From Paenibacillus sp. V4I7 (GTDB taxonomy: Bacteria > Bacillota > Bacilli > Paenibacillales > NBRC-103111), in the NCBI RefSeq assembly GCF_030817275.1, contig NZ_JAUSZD010000002.1, positions 2,852,001 through 2,916,000 of the forward strand: a stretch of 64,000 nucleotides of DNA, written 5' to 3'. Of this stretch, positions 9,054 through 17,912 are shown in pieces. A model generated the notes under the pieces. It did no database searches. It saw only the letters and a list, made by a program, of their open reading frames with translations, and was not told the origin of the DNA. The position numbers and the translations under genes were made by a program. Within the stretch, counting starts at the first letter, position 1. The number at the start of each line of letters is the position of its first letter.

Positions 9054-10016
9054 ATGCGGACCGGGAATACACGAACAAAAATCAATCCGCAGCTTCGCCG
9101 TAAGTATATTTGGGCCTACATTTTTATATTGCCCCAGTTACTTTATTTTTTGCTTGCGTCCATGTATCCGATCGTGATGAGCTACGTCTATTCCTTCTAC
9201 GAATGGGACGGTCTGGGGCCGCTCGTCAACTTCGTGGGCTTCGCCAATTACGCCGAGCTGCTTCGCGACGACATGTTCTGGAACAGCTTTTACAACGCCT
9301 TGATCTACGGGGTTTCTGCCACGGCGCTGACGATTGTCGTTTCGTTCCTGCTGGCGCTCGTGCTGAATGACGCCTCCATGAAGGGGAGATCGATCTACCG
9401 CACGCTCTATTTCCTGCCGGTCGTGACCGTTTCGTCGATCATCGGCATTATCATGAACAACATATTCGGGATTCAAGGCTTTGCAAACCAGTTTCTGCAA
9501 AGTCTCGGCTGGATCGACGAGCCGATCCGGTTTTGGCTGGACCCTGTGCTGGCGATGATCATGCTCATTCTGGTCGGTTCGTGGAAGCATATCGGTGTCG
9601 TGATGATTTACTGGTTGGCGGGATTGCAAATGATTCCGGCTGATTTGTACGAAGCCGCAAAAATGGACGGGGCGGGCTATTGGAAGATGCTGATGAAGAT
9701 TACACTGCCGCTTCTGAAGCCGGTATCGGCGACCATTCTTCTCTTGACCTTCGGAGGCAGCCTGCATGTTTTCGACCTGGTCAAAACGTTAACCGACGGC
9801 GGCCCCTATCATCATACGGAAACAATCGAGTTGTTCATCTACCAGTACGCGTTTGCCACCCAGTTTGGAGGCGCTAGAGTCGGTTACGCTTCGGCCGCCG
9901 GCGTATATCTCGGATTGTTCGTGTTGCTGATCAGCTTGTTCTTCGGTTGGCTGGGCATGAAAGCGGGAGGCGACGGCAAGAAGAGCAAACTCGCCGGAAG
10001 AGGAGGAGAAGCATGA
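9054..10016 (+). CDS. Carbohydrate ABC transporter permease (MalF/UgpA type)
   Basis: A 320-residue inner-membrane permease with six predicted membrane segments, the first at about residues 20-42. The cytoplasmic EAA loop that docks the ATPase reads LYEAAKMDGAGYWKMLMKIT at about 199-218. The ATG has GGAGG eight bases upstream. Its stop overlaps the start of the next permease by four bases (ATGA), which suggests translational coupling. It works with the binding protein at 7469 and the permease at 10013. Confidence 0.9.
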   Translation: MRTGNTRTKINPQLRRKYIWAYIFILPQLLYFLLASMYPIVMSYVYSFYEWDGLGPLVNFVGFANYAELLRDDMFWNSFYNALIYGVSATALTIVVSFLLALVLNDASMKGRSIYRTLYFLPVVTVSSIIGIIMNNIFGIQGFANQFLQSLGWIDEPIRFWLDPVLAMIMLILVGSWKHIGVVMIYWLAGLQMIPADLYEAAKMDGAGYWKMLMKITLPLLKPVSATILLLTFGGSLHVFDLVKTLTDGGPYHHTETIELFIYQYAFATQFGGARVGYASAAGVYLGLFVLLISLFFGWLGMKAGGDGKKSKLAGRGGEA

Positions 10017-10843
10017 CAAGCTCCAAAACGGCACGCGCGATCATTCACTTCTTGTTGATCGCCGTCGGTATTGTCTGGATCTATCCGTTCGTGTGGATGG
10101 TGTCGTCCTCGCTGAAAGACAACGTCACATTTTATAAAGCTGCCATCAATCCAATCCCTGAGGTGTTCATGTGGGAGAACTACTCTCGGGCATGGGATGT
10201 GGCGAACATCTCCCAGTATTTCGTGAACTCTGTCGTCATTACATTGTCGACCGTCGTGATCGTGGTGATATTAAGCTGTCTGACGGGCTATGCGCTCGGA
10301 ACGGTGGCGTTTCCGGGACGGACGGCGATGATCGGATTTATCGTGTCGCTGCAGTTCATTCCGAAAGGCTACACGATCATTCCGCTGTACCAGCTCGTCA
10401 AGTTTTTGGGGATCAAGGACTCGTATCTTGGCCTGATTTTTGCGGAGTCGTCAGGTGCGCATGTCTTGTTCATCCTGCTGTTCGCCGCCTTTTTCTCCAG
10501 ATTTCCGAAAGAAATCGAGGAGTCAGCGCTCATTGACGGTGCAGGTTTCGTGAAGACGTTCGCGCGCGTGGCGATGCCGAACTCGATGCCTATTGTCGCG
10601 ACTGCGGCGATCATGCAATTCATCTGGACATGGAGCTCGTTCCTGACTCCGCTGGTGCTGACCATTACGAAGCCTGGACTGAAGACGCTGGCGGTCGGCA
10701 TGCTGTCCTTTACAGAATTGTACGGCACCGACTGGACCGGGATGGCCGCCGGGGCGACGATCTCTCTCGTTCCCGTCATACTTGTGTTCATTTTCATGCA
10801 GCGTTATTTCTACGAGGGGATTTCGGGAGCTGTCAAAAGCTAG
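10013..10843 (+). CDS. Carbohydrate ABC transporter permease (MalG type)
   Basis: A 276-residue partner permease with six predicted membrane segments. The EAA loop is EIEESALIDGAGFVKTFARV near residue 165, and it ends with the typical YFYEGISGAVKS. ATG 10013 overlaps the upstream stop and follows AGGAGGAG. A longer in-frame start at 9947 would lie inside the upstream gene and is rejected. Confidence 0.9.
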   Translation: MTSSKTARAIIHFLLIAVGIVWIYPFVWMVSSSLKDNVTFYKAAINPIPEVFMWENYSRAWDVANISQYFVNSVVITLSTVVIVVILSCLTGYALGTVAFPGRTAMIGFIVSLQFIPKGYTIIPLYQLVKFLGIKDSYLGLIFAESSGAHVLFILLFAAFFSRFPKEIEESALIDGAGFVKTFARVAMPNSMPIVATAAIMQFIWTWSSFLTPLVLTITKPGLKTLAVGMLSFTELYGTDWTGMAAGATISLVPVILVFIFMQRYFYEGISGAVKS

Positions 10844-10995
10844 AAGAGAAAGCTTGAGCATGAGGGGAAACGATGAACGCGAGTTGCAATAGAACCATTT
10901 CGCTTGGAAAAGGCAGCACCCTGTTCGTGACGTCCCTTCAGCTTGCTTAATACATTCGGTAACATTCATTCACATCATTTGGGAGGCATATACGT

Positions 10996-11874
10996 ATGAA
11001 TATTTCCAACTCGTTGAACGTTTTCGAAATCCATCATCCGATCGAGCAGCAAATTCGCAGATGCAAGGAAGCGGGCTTCCTCTCGCTGGATTTCAATTAT
11101 TGGGATTATCAGGAGATTGTCGCAAAAATGACCTGGCAAGAGGAGGAGGCGTGGGCGAGAAACATCCGAGCAGCTGCCGATGCTCACGGGGTGCGCTTTA
11201 CGCAAATGCACGGACCTGTCCATGGGGGCTCTTTTACCGAAATGGTCATGAGCCTGAATGTCGAGTCGTTTCTCGAAATGGCGTCGCGGTCGCTGCGGAT
11301 GGCGGGCATTCTGGACGTGCCGTGGGTCGTCTTCCATCCGAGCCCACTGTCACTCCGAGGGGAAGAATCGCACCGGGAAGTTCTCGAATACAACGTCGAA
11401 TTTTATCGCAAACTGCTTCCCGTTATGGAAGAGACAAGCGTCGGGATCGCGCTGGAGAACATTTTCGACCGGACCGGCGGCGAAACGGGGCTCTACCGCA
11501 GAATCTATTGCGCGATCCCCGAACAGCTGGCGGAGCTGCTAACAAAGCTCGATCATCCGCTATTCGGCGCGTGCTGGGATACGGGTCACGGCCACCGGCA
11601 GGGTCTGCGTCAGGCACCTTCGATCCGCATGCTGGGCAAATGGCTGAAGACGCTGCACATCCAGGACAACAACGGCATCTACGACCAGCATTTGCTGCCG
11701 TACCAGGGCACGATCGATTGGAAGGAAGTCGTGTCCACGCTGCGTGAAGTCGGCTACCCGGGCGACTTCACGTATGAAGCGCACAATTCGGTGCGGACAC
11801 TGCCGGACGGTATGCGTGACGCGGCGCTGCAATACGCATACACGACAGCAAAATTCGTGTTGCAGAACGGCTAA
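10996..11874 (+). CDS. Sugar phosphate isomerase/epimerase (xylose isomerase-like TIM barrel)
   Basis: A 292-residue AP endonuclease 2/IolE-like barrel. Metal-binding segments are visible: MHGPVHG, VFHPSPLS, ALENIFDR, ACWDTGHGHRQG, LHIQDNNGIYDQHLLPYQG and FTYEAHNS. It follows the ABC genes by about 150 bp with SD GGGAGG and is the likely intracellular enzyme for the imported sugar. The exact reaction (isomerase, epimerase or lyase) cannot be decided. Confidence 0.82.
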   Translation: MNISNSLNVFEIHHPIEQQIRRCKEAGFLSLDFNYWDYQEIVAKMTWQEEEAWARNIRAAADAHGVRFTQMHGPVHGGSFTEMVMSLNVESFLEMASRSLRMAGILDVPWVVFHPSPLSLRGEESHREVLEYNVEFYRKLLPVMEETSVGIALENIFDRTGGETGLYRRIYCAIPEQLAELLTKLDHPLFGACWDTGHGHRQGLRQAPSIRMLGKWLKTLHIQDNNGIYDQHLLPYQGTIDWKEVVSTLREVGYPGDFTYEAHNSVRTLPDGMRDAALQYAYTTAKFVLQNG

Positions 11875-11892
11875 TATAGCCGACATATGGAC

Positions 11893-11925
11893 AAAGCCCC
11901 GGGTTTTTCTCGGGGCTTTCATTTT
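11893..11925 (+). terminator. Terminator after sugar isomerase
   Basis: AAAGCCCC (11893-11900) pairs with GGGGCTTT (11912-11919), then CATTTT. Confidence 0.8.
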
Positions 11926-11945
11926 GGGGAGATGAGGTGAAGCCT

Positions 11946-13328
11946 ATGAAATTCCATTCGTTAAGGATGATACTTGGTTTATTTCTGATCTTTGGCTTAT
12001 TAGCGCAGTCCGCATGCGTATCTTCTTCGACCGAATCGGAAACAGACGGTATATTGAATGTGCATATGCTGTCGCATGACGACGGGCGAAATGATTCGTT
12101 TATTTTCGAGCTCCCGAACGGCGAAGTCATGGTCGTAGACAATCAGAATGGCGAAGCATTGGCGGCTAAACTCGGCGACCTGGGCATCGATTCGATCCAG
12201 TATCTGGTCGGGTCCCACCAGCATGTCGATCATATAGGAGGTTTCTTCGATTTCCTCTATACCGGGTTTCCGGTCGACAACACGAAAGTTTATTATCCCC
12301 ATGGGGCCATCAATCGAACCAACTCCGAATACGCCAATTTGGAGAACGCCGCCAAGAACCGCAGCTTGACCATCGAGTACCTCGCGGAAGACGATTATAT
12401 CATGAACACGAACTACAATGATAAACCCCTGATCGTCAAGGTGATCGGACCCCTTACCAAGAGAATCGACGGGGGCAGAGACGATTATACGAACGTCAAT
12501 GACGCTTCGCTCGTGCTCAAAATCACGTACGGGACGAAATCCATTCTGATGATGGGCGACGGGAAATCGTTGACCGAATCCGATTTGATAGCGGATCGAA
12601 ACGACGATTTGGACGGGATTCAGGTTCTGAAAATCGGCCACCACGGGATCAAGGACGTCGAACAGTGGGCCGCCAGCGGGAAGTTCCTGGATCGGCTCGG
12701 CGTTTCGAAGGTTTTGATCGCTAACGGTACGCATGACATTGCCGTCACGATCGTCAATACGTTGCAAGAGCGGAAGATTCCCTATTGGACGACGGGGCAT
12801 TACGGCGTCAAGGGACCCGATGTGAAGCTTTCGACCGATGGCACGAACGACTGGACGACCGAATCGGAACCTTATTGGAAGCCCGGAGATGTGGGGACGA
12901 CCTATTATTTTATCGAGCACGAAGGAGATAAGAGGAATACGAACGGCCTGCGCCGGTTGTACAACGACACGCCGATCGGCAGAGACGTGGCACTTAGCGA
13001 CTCGCAGTGGGGCGGCTATCATATCCGGTGGCAGCTGATCGATGCAGGCGACGGGTATTATTACATCCAGAACATGAAATTTGGGACGAGATTGTATGCA
13101 ACAGCGGACGGGTCCGACGTTTATCAAGCGCCAGGCACCGAGACGAGCGACAACGTCAAATGGAAATTGGCCGATAAGGATACGACGTGGAAGTTTATCG
13201 AAAATAAAGCCGTCCAGGGCCGGCTGCACGCGCAATCGGATGAAGAATGGCTCGTTAGATTGATAGGCACCGCTGATACCGACACGAATATTCAGTGGAA
13301 GCTCGTCCCCATTCCGTTAGGATCCTGA
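11946..13328 (+). CDS. Secreted metallo-beta-lactamase-fold lipoprotein with ricin-like C-terminal domain
   Basis: A 460-residue exported protein. The N-terminal hydrophobic segment ends at LLAQSAC, a poor but possible lipobox (Gln at -3). Residues about 35-260 are an MBL fold like the ComEC hydrolase domain: SHQHVDHIGG gives H91, H93, D95 and H96, followed by MMGDG and KIGHHG. Residues about 330-460 show three WxL/QW-type repeats (RWQLIDAGDGYYYIQN, KWKLADKDT, QWKLVPI) as in ricin-type beta-trefoils, which bind sugars. ATG 11946 or GTG 11937 could start it; GAGGTGA just before the ATG favours the former. A nuclease or phosphodiesterase role at the cell surface is possible; the substrate is unknown. 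Confidence 0.75.
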   Translation: MKFHSLRMILGLFLIFGLLAQSACVSSSTESETDGILNVHMLSHDDGRNDSFIFELPNGEVMVVDNQNGEALAAKLGDLGIDSIQYLVGSHQHVDHIGGFFDFLYTGFPVDNTKVYYPHGAINRTNSEYANLENAAKNRSLTIEYLAEDDYIMNTNYNDKPLIVKVIGPLTKRIDGGRDDYTNVNDASLVLKITYGTKSILMMGDGKSLTESDLIADRNDDLDGIQVLKIGHHGIKDVEQWAASGKFLDRLGVSKVLIANGTHDIAVTIVNTLQERKIPYWTTGHYGVKGPDVKLSTDGTNDWTTESEPYWKPGDVGTTYYFIEHEGDKRNTNGLRRLYNDTPIGRDVALSDSQWGGYHIRWQLIDAGDGYYYIQNMKFGTRLYATADGSDVYQAPGTETSDNVKWKLADKDTTWKFIENKAVQGRLHAQSDEEWLVRLIGTADTDTNIQWKLVPIPLGS

Positions 13329-13444
13329 GCTCTCTTGCGAGGGAAGGCCATGTTACCCTTTCGGGATTTGCCGGTACTGCTATTCAAGGGAGCAATGGAT
13401 TTGATTTTACTCAGCCATGTACTTTATCGATAACTGGTAATTAG

Positions 13445-13476
13445 GCGTCCACTCATGCGGGTGAACGCTTTTTTTT
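13445..13476 (+). terminator. Terminator after MBL lipoprotein
   Basis: GCGTCCACTC (13445-13454) pairs imperfectly with GGGTGAACGC (13459-13468) and is followed by eight Ts. Confidence 0.75.
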
Positions 13477-13632
13477 AGCAGGGTGGAGGAGATTGGTGAT
13501 CATTCTAGATGAAGGAATCTATATTAGGCGATGGTTGTAGTGTGATTGCCTCCCAGCTGCGATTAAGCTTCCTCGGTACGATTCAATTTTCTTACCGTAC
13601 GAAACCTGGATAAGCTTATTCGGGTTTAGGTA

Positions 13633-13733
13633 GTCGACTGCAGATTTTCAGAATGATAAGGAACCGGGAAACTAAGATAAAAGCGTTCCAAGTCCGCTTT
13701 AAGTTTGATAAACATTACATCATTGGACTAACG
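13633..13733 (+). repeat. Decayed about 100-bp module, copy 1 (second copy at 43057-43158)
   Basis: The segment starting CTGCAGATTTT, then AATGATAAGGAACCGG and TTTAAGTTTGAT..ACATTAC, recurs at 43057-43158 with about 85-90% identity. Both copies share the same in-frame stop before a readable KAFQVxFKFDxHYII stretch, and both are followed at once by a dispersed hairpin repeat. The rest of 13477-13952 has no gene. Confidence 0.7.
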
Positions 13734-13734
13734 G

Positions 13735-13827
13735 AGTACGATAGTGGAATAACTAGGGAGCAAATTGCTGCGGCATTTGCTCCCTAGTTTCATTGAAGTA
13801 ACGGGGAGTTATTAGTTAAATTGAGAT
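13735..13827 (+). repeat. Dispersed hairpin repeat, complete copy F
   Basis: The left end TACGATAGTGGAA is followed by a perfect stem, CTAGGGAGCAAAT with ATTTGCTCCCTAG, and then TTTCATTGAAGTAACGGGGAGTTATTAGTTAA as the right end. It has the same end motifs as the other copies but a different stem. Confidence 0.8.
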
Positions 13828-13952
13828 ATCCTGAACCGTAGCCGGCTGAATTTTTCTGCAATATACTCCAGAACACGTACCTGAGCTGAATCTTGCCTTT
13901 TTGGTTTAGAATGGTAACAGAAGATACGATTTCATGAGGGGGTTGCAGTAGT

Positions 13953-14900
13953 ATGAACAAAACAGACCGTTTGTTAGCCATCGTGCTTGAGTTGCAACGT
14001 AAAGAGGTTTTGCGAGCTGAGGATTTGGCAGCTAAATTCGAGATAAGTCTGAGGACCATCTACCGAGATATGCAGGCTCTTAGCGAAGCGGGAGTGCCAT
14101 TGGTAGGGTCTACCGGCCGGGGATATTCCTTAATGGAGGGGTATTTCCTGCCGCCGATCAGTTTCACAGTGGAAGAAGCTGTGACTTTACTCATAGGGAT
14201 GGATTTTATTGAACAAAAATTTGACGCCAACTATGGCATCAAGGCCCAAACTTCCCGTGGGAAAATCGAAGTCATCCTGCCAGAGAATGTTCGCAGAGAG
14301 GCATGTCGGGTACGTAAGACCATGCGGCTGCTGACTTCTGGTAAAGACGAAACTTACAGACAAGAGAAAGAGTATATCGAAACGATCCGTCGCGCAATAT
14401 TGGAGGAGCGGAAGGTAAGATTCCGTTATTCGAAGAGTGTGCCCGAAGTCGATGGGAATCGTCATAGTGTTCGTGTTGCCGCACCTTATGGACTTGTGCT
14501 TGTTCAAGGAACATGGATGCTTATAGCCCATTGTGATCTACGGCAAGAAATTCGCCATTTCCGGTTGTCTAGGATGGCTGAACTTAACATTTTGGAGTAC
14601 CGATTTAATGTACCGTCCGATTTTAATTTGTATGATTACAAGCCCCAGGATGACCGCAACATATGTGTATGCATTCTGGTTAATCGTGACATTGCGGATA
14701 AAGTGAAGGAATCGAACAACTATTACATGGAAACAGCAGAGGATCATCCGGATGGATTACTTGTTAACTTTCGCGTTCGTCAGCCCGAGGACTTACTGCA
14801 TTGGGTGCTCGGTTGGGGAGCGGATGTCGTTGTGCTGGAGCCGGAATCCTTCCGGAATCGGGTTCGCGATGAAGCTGAAAAAATGTTAAAACGTTACTGA
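13953..14900 (+). CDS. YafY-type HTH/WYL domain transcriptional regulator
   Basis: A 315-residue regulator. Residues 1-55 are a DeoR-like HTH (KTDRLLAIVLELQRKEVLRA, ISLRTIYRDMQALSEAGVPL, GSTGRGYSL). Residues about 140-215 form a WYL ligand domain, and the C-terminal WCX part ends EPESFRNRVRDEAEKMLKRY. The start follows GAGGGGG. Members often sit beside the DinB-family gene they control, and a DinB-like fragment follows here, so its target may have decayed. Confidence 0.87.
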   Translation: MNKTDRLLAIVLELQRKEVLRAEDLAAKFEISLRTIYRDMQALSEAGVPLVGSTGRGYSLMEGYFLPPISFTVEEAVTLLIGMDFIEQKFDANYGIKAQTSRGKIEVILPENVRREACRVRKTMRLLTSGKDETYRQEKEYIETIRRAILEERKVRFRYSKSVPEVDGNRHSVRVAAPYGLVLVQGTWMLIAHCDLRQEIRHFRLSRMAELNILEYRFNVPSDFNLYDYKPQDDRNICVCILVNRDIADKVKESNNYYMETAEDHPDGLLVNFRVRQPEDLLHWVLGWGADVVVLEPESFRNRVRDEAEKMLKRY

Positions 14901-14925
14901 CATGCTGTTGTCAGTAGCGTTTTAA
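14890..14925 (+). terminator. Terminator overlapping the WYL regulator stop
   Basis: AACGTTACTGACA (14890-14902) pairs with TGTCAGTAGCGTT (14909-14921) with one mismatch and is followed by TTTAATAT. Confidence 0.75.
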
Positions 14926-14947
14926 TATAATCACATCAGGCGTCAAA

Positions 14948-15136
14948 TTGAATACCGTGATCGATCGAATGAAAGAAATCATACCGAAGCTTGAAAAGGC
15001 ATCTATGCAGAATACCAAGCCTCATCCGCGATTCGGTGCACTAAATGAAAAAGAATGGTTTTTGCTCATCGAAATGCACTACCGTCCCATGGCAAGTCAG
15101 CACCGTTGCGTCGGATGTCTCCCAATGATTGTTTGA
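14948..15136 (+). pseudogene. DinB-like protein, 3' part fragment
   Basis: The frame reads KEIIPKLEKASMQNTKPHPR then FGALNEKEWFLLIEMHYRP, which matches the end of DinB/DUF1569-type proteins (HPxFGxLxxxEWxxLxxxHxxHH). It lacks the N-terminal three helices, and the sequence changes after HYRP where HHLRQ would be expected. Only a TTG could start it, and there is no RBS. It is probably a remnant of a gene partnered with the WYL regulator. Confidence 0.5.
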
Positions 15137-15232
15137 TATATTACTCTCCACGAACCCTTGTTTTACTTGAACTATACTAGCTAAGAGCTTAAATGGCACT
15201 TCCTCTTTTGTTTACAACTTTATTTTTCAGAT

Positions 15233-15261
15233 TTGACATTACTACGATTTCGTACTAAAGT
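15233..15261 (+). promoter_or_regulatory. Promoter with MarR-type palindrome upstream of marR remnant
   Basis: TTGACA (15233-15238) and TAAAGT (15256-15261) have 17-bp spacing. The palindrome TACGA-TT-TCGTA (15243-15254) fills the spacer. A near-identical palindrome lies at 15722-15733. Confidence 0.6.
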
Positions 15262-15328
15262 GGAATTAAATCCCTTCACTTCCGACTTAAAGGAGCCTTT
15301 AACGCGTTCGGATTAGTTTACGCTGCTG

Positions 15329-15690
15329 ATCCTGCTGTTTCGAGGCGATATGCCGATGTTGGGGCTGGCCGCCGAAATGGGGCTCCGCTCAGCTCGATGA
15401 CGAGCATCGCCAAGCGGTTTGAACGCAAAGGGTATATCGCCCGCACCACTTCCCCGCTGTACCAGCGGGTGAAACTCGTCAACTTGACGCAGGAAGGGCG
15501 GCAACTCGCGAATGAGTGGCGGGGGATCATGCAGGCGATGTTAAGTCGGGTAGAGGAAGTACTTACTACACAAGAGCTGGAACAATTCACGGTTCTAATA
15601 CTCAAGGTCGCGCGTGCGTTCCAAGATAATGGATCGTTGAAACCGCAAGAGAAGAAAGCGTCGTCTAGGAAAATCACCATCGAGGAGTGA
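15329..15690 (+). pseudogene. MarR family regulator, frameshifted and 5' truncated
   Basis: One frame reads LLFRGDMPMLGLAAEMGL (15329-15382) and then breaks; the next frame continues LSSMTSIAKRFERKGYIART, RVKLVNLTQEGRQLANEWR and so on to 15690. Together they form the winged HTH and C-terminal helices of a MarR protein. The N-terminal dimerisation helix is missing and the frameshift at about 15383 breaks the recognition helix region. Palindromes on both sides suggest it once repressed itself and the ArsA-like gene downstream. Confidence 0.65.
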
Positions 15691-15721
15691 TCGGTTCATG
15701 TCGGATTTTTTATCCTAATAC

Positions 15722-15733
15722 TACGAAATCGTA
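15722..15733 (+). promoter_or_regulatory. Second MarR-type palindrome
   Basis: TACGA-AA-TCGTA, followed by CTAAAGTGG exactly as at the first site (15243-15254). It lies between the marR and ArsA remnants. Confidence 0.55.
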
Positions 15734-15754
15734 CTAAAGTGGCGGTTCGACATA

Positions 15755-16232
15755 CGGATCATCATTTACACGAGGCAAAGGCGGAGTCGTCAAGACGAGC
15801 ATCGCAGCAACGATGGCGTTTAAGCTGGCGGGGCAGGGGCTGCGCACGCTCGTTATCAGCACAATGCGGCACACAGTTTGGCGGACGTTGTCGGCTACTT
15901 GAACCGGATCCGGCATATTGTGTTCGGCGGTTCGTAACCTTCAGCGCTGATGTACCGGGGCCGCACAGAGACGATTCGGGAGGAAGGGGAAGCGGTCATT
16001 CCCGAGCTGGCCATTTCTTTCGCCGCCAAGGCGGATTTGGATTTGACGCAAACCGGTAATGAGTTGACGGTGCACGTAGGGGCTTACAAGTGAAAGGTTG
16101 TGTTGCCGCGGTCGCTCATGAGCCGTGCGGTGTAGGCGCAAAGTTCGTAGAGGAACGGCTGCTGGAGCATTTTGACAGGGTGGAGAGGCTGTTTGGGCAA
16201 TTGGAGCAGCGGCAGGCGAAGCAGCATGTAAG
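15755..16232 (+). pseudogene. ArsA/GET3-type ATPase, heavily degraded
   Basis: The P-loop segment reads FTRGKGGVVKTSIAATMAFK then LAGQGLRTLVIST, which is the ArsA signature with GVGKT mutated to GVVKT. A second frame gives NAAHSLADVVGYL. After a large deletion, the C-terminal part reads EEGEAVIPELAISFAAKADL and DLTQTGNELTVHVGAYK, then KVVLPRSLMSRAV and FVEERLLEHFDRVERLFGQL in other frames. About two thirds of the usual length is missing. It is dead, but its relation to anion-transporting ATPases is clear. Confidence 0.65.
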
Positions 16233-16297
16233 AAACTCCTCGGTCAAGGAGTGCCAGCAGGCTTCCACCGCTCAAATTAAAGAATGGAGTGAAAGCC

Positions 16298-16732
16298 ATG
16301 AATTCAAAAGTAATCACCTCACATCTTCTTGCAAAGATCGCGGGTTACATTCTCATTGTAATTGGAACATTACACCTGCTCCTTGGGATCATAGGAGACT
16401 TTAATACAACCCCCGAGCGATGGACAACGATTGCTAGGTCCGGTTTCTGGAATACGATAGTCCCTCCTTGGATAAATGAATATATACCCCTACAGCTCAC
16501 TTTTTGGACACAACCCGGCAGCTTTGCTATTCCGCTTTCGATTCTTGGTTGTCTCATCGTCTGGAACGCAGCGAAACGTCAGGCACTTCCGAGTTTTCTC
16601 GGATGGCTTTTGCTGGTGTTCGCTCTGATCACTTGCATTATGGCGCCGGTAGGCGGCTTCTGGCCAAATCTGCTTGCAGCCATTTTGATTATCATCTATA
16701 CAAATCGGCAGAAGCAAAATGAAGAGCATTGA
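16298..16732 (+). CDS. Small membrane protein, DUF6463-like
   Basis: A 144-residue protein with four predicted membrane segments (AGYILIVIGTLHLLLGIIG; IPLSILGCLIVW; FLGWLLLVFALITCIMAP; LLAAILIIIYT). The IGTLHLLLGI...GFWNTI pattern and GGFWPNLLAAILII ending resemble DUF6463. ATG 16298 has GGAG eight bases upstream, better than GTG 16289. Function is unknown. A diverged paralogue lies at 17158. Confidence 0.6.
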   Translation: MNSKVITSHLLAKIAGYILIVIGTLHLLLGIIGDFNTTPERWTTIARSGFWNTIVPPWINEYIPLQLTFWTQPGSFAIPLSILGCLIVWNAAKRQALPSFLGWLLLVFALITCIMAPVGGFWPNLLAAILIIIYTNRQKQNEEH

Positions 16733-16974
16733 GAGGAAGTCCTTGCCTGACAGTAGGAACTTCTAGCTCCTTTGCCGCAGCTTGTTTTAAGCGAGGGTAA
16801 ACATTAGGATAACCCAGCCCACCAAAAAGGCGCCTAAGGGAGTGTTTAGAGGAAAATATTCCATCATTAAAGATTGAATCTCATCCTTAGTTGCGATCTG
16901 AATTTAGGATAGTTAGGGCGTTTTAAAAAAAAGTTGGACCCGGTGGTCTTAACATCAAGTATGTTCGGAATAAT

Positions 16975-17120
16975 CATTTTGACTCCGTTTCTTCACAATT
17001 AAATAGAAAAATCCGCCATAAACCGTGGTTTTGATGAAAGTACGACCAAACACCAACGCACGGAGGCGGATACCTTGAGTTTAGCACGACTTTCATCGAA
17101 GTACTATCCCGTAGGTCATG
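16975..17120. other. Non-coding stretch, possible insertion element trace
   Basis: The gap 16733-17157 has no supported gene. Within it, GAAAGTACGACCAAAC and GCACGACTTTCATCGAAGTA form an imperfect repeat pair around GGAGGCGGATACC, which looks like an element end or a transposase leader. No transposase can be read. Confidence 0.2.
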
Positions 17121-17157
17121 TTTGTTTTTATCAAATATATTTGATGAGGTGAGATGT

Positions 17158-17517
17158 ATGAAATCTTTGTGGAAATACTCAGACATTTTTCTGATTGCTA
17201 CTGGCATCCTGCACAATTTAATTGGATTCATCCTTCGTTGGGATATTTTTCTTGACATTATCGATAGCGGAGTATGGAACACTCTTTTCTCACATGATGA
17301 TCGGATGTCTTTTTTTTGGCTTATATCGTCAGGGTTCTTTTGGATTGTATTGGGACACGTTCTTCATTTCTATATTAAAAAATACAACAGTCCTGTGCCG
17401 AAAATGGTTGGATGGTATTTACTTGGATATGCAGTGATCTTAGTTATATTGATGCCTACAACTGGTGGCTGGTTATTCTTCCCACAAGCTTACATAATTT
17501 TACGAGCAAAGCAATAG
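17158..17517 (+). CDS. Small membrane protein, DUF6463-like (paralogue of 16298)
   Basis: A 119-residue protein with the same plan as the 16298 gene: ATGILHNLIGFILRW, then SGVWNTLF, then FFWIVLGHVLHFYI, then GWYLLGYAVILVILMPTTGG and WLFFPQAYIIL. ATG 17158 follows GAGGTGAGAT; the upstream ATG at 17122 lacks a suitable SD. GC is lower than in its paralogue, which suggests separate acquisition rather than recent duplication. Function is unknown. Confidence 0.6.
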   Translation: MKSLWKYSDIFLIATGILHNLIGFILRWDIFLDIIDSGVWNTLFSHDDRMSFFWLISSGFFWIVLGHVLHFYIKKYNSPVPKMVGWYLLGYAVILVILMPTTGGWLFFPQAYIILRAKQ

Positions 17518-17700
17518 GTAGTCATCCAGCAAATAATCAAAAAAGCTGCGATTTACGCGACTTTTAATGTGAAAAAGGGAAAAACCAAATTTCTATTGAA
17601 CTTCTGGTTACCGCTAAATTTCAATATAAAAGGACCGAATCCAAGCGTTCTGGAGTAAGTTTATGGGTGTTTATGATGCATTTTAACGATTCAACTACCG

Positions 17701-17772
17701 GGGAACGATAGTTGAGGGGCTTGCTTTTCGGAGCTCCTCTTTTGTTTGAAAGTAACGAGAGTTTAACTGAAC
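17701..17772 (+). repeat. Dispersed hairpin repeat, copy A
   Basis: The left end AACGATAGTTGA (from 17703) is followed by GAGGGGCTTGC..GGAGCTCCTC, TTTTGTTTGAAAGTAACGAGAGTTTAACTGAA. The left end is itself embedded in an inverted repeat, TCAACTA (17691-17697) with TAGTTGA. A lone right end (TTAACGGGCAGTTTAGCGGAA) follows at 17827-17847. Confidence 0.75.
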
Positions 17773-17826
17773 TAACAAATACCATTTTAGAAGGCATCCG
17801 AAAACAATAGATCGGGCAGTCTTCTC

Positions 17827-17847
17827 AGTTAACGGGCAGTTTAGCGG
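17827..17847 (+). repeat. Dispersed repeat, right end only (L)
   Basis: TTAACGGGCAGTTTAGCGG matches the right-end motif and has no left end or hairpin nearby. Confidence 0.6.
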
Positions 17848-17912
17848 AAGAAGGAACTTGGTAGAGACGAGGAAATATATTTAAAAGAAGCGTATAAGAT
17901 TGCGGAGAAATT

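Noticed and set aside
9138..9767. 209-residue antisense ORF inside the first permease
   Set aside because: His/Gln/Arg-rich composition typical of a shadow of a hydrophobic gene; no start signal.
12000..13235. 411-residue antisense ORF opposite the MBL lipoprotein
   Set aside because: No RBS, no recognisable domain, and it mirrors the codon pattern of the real gene on the plus strand, which has a signal peptide and HxHxDH motif.
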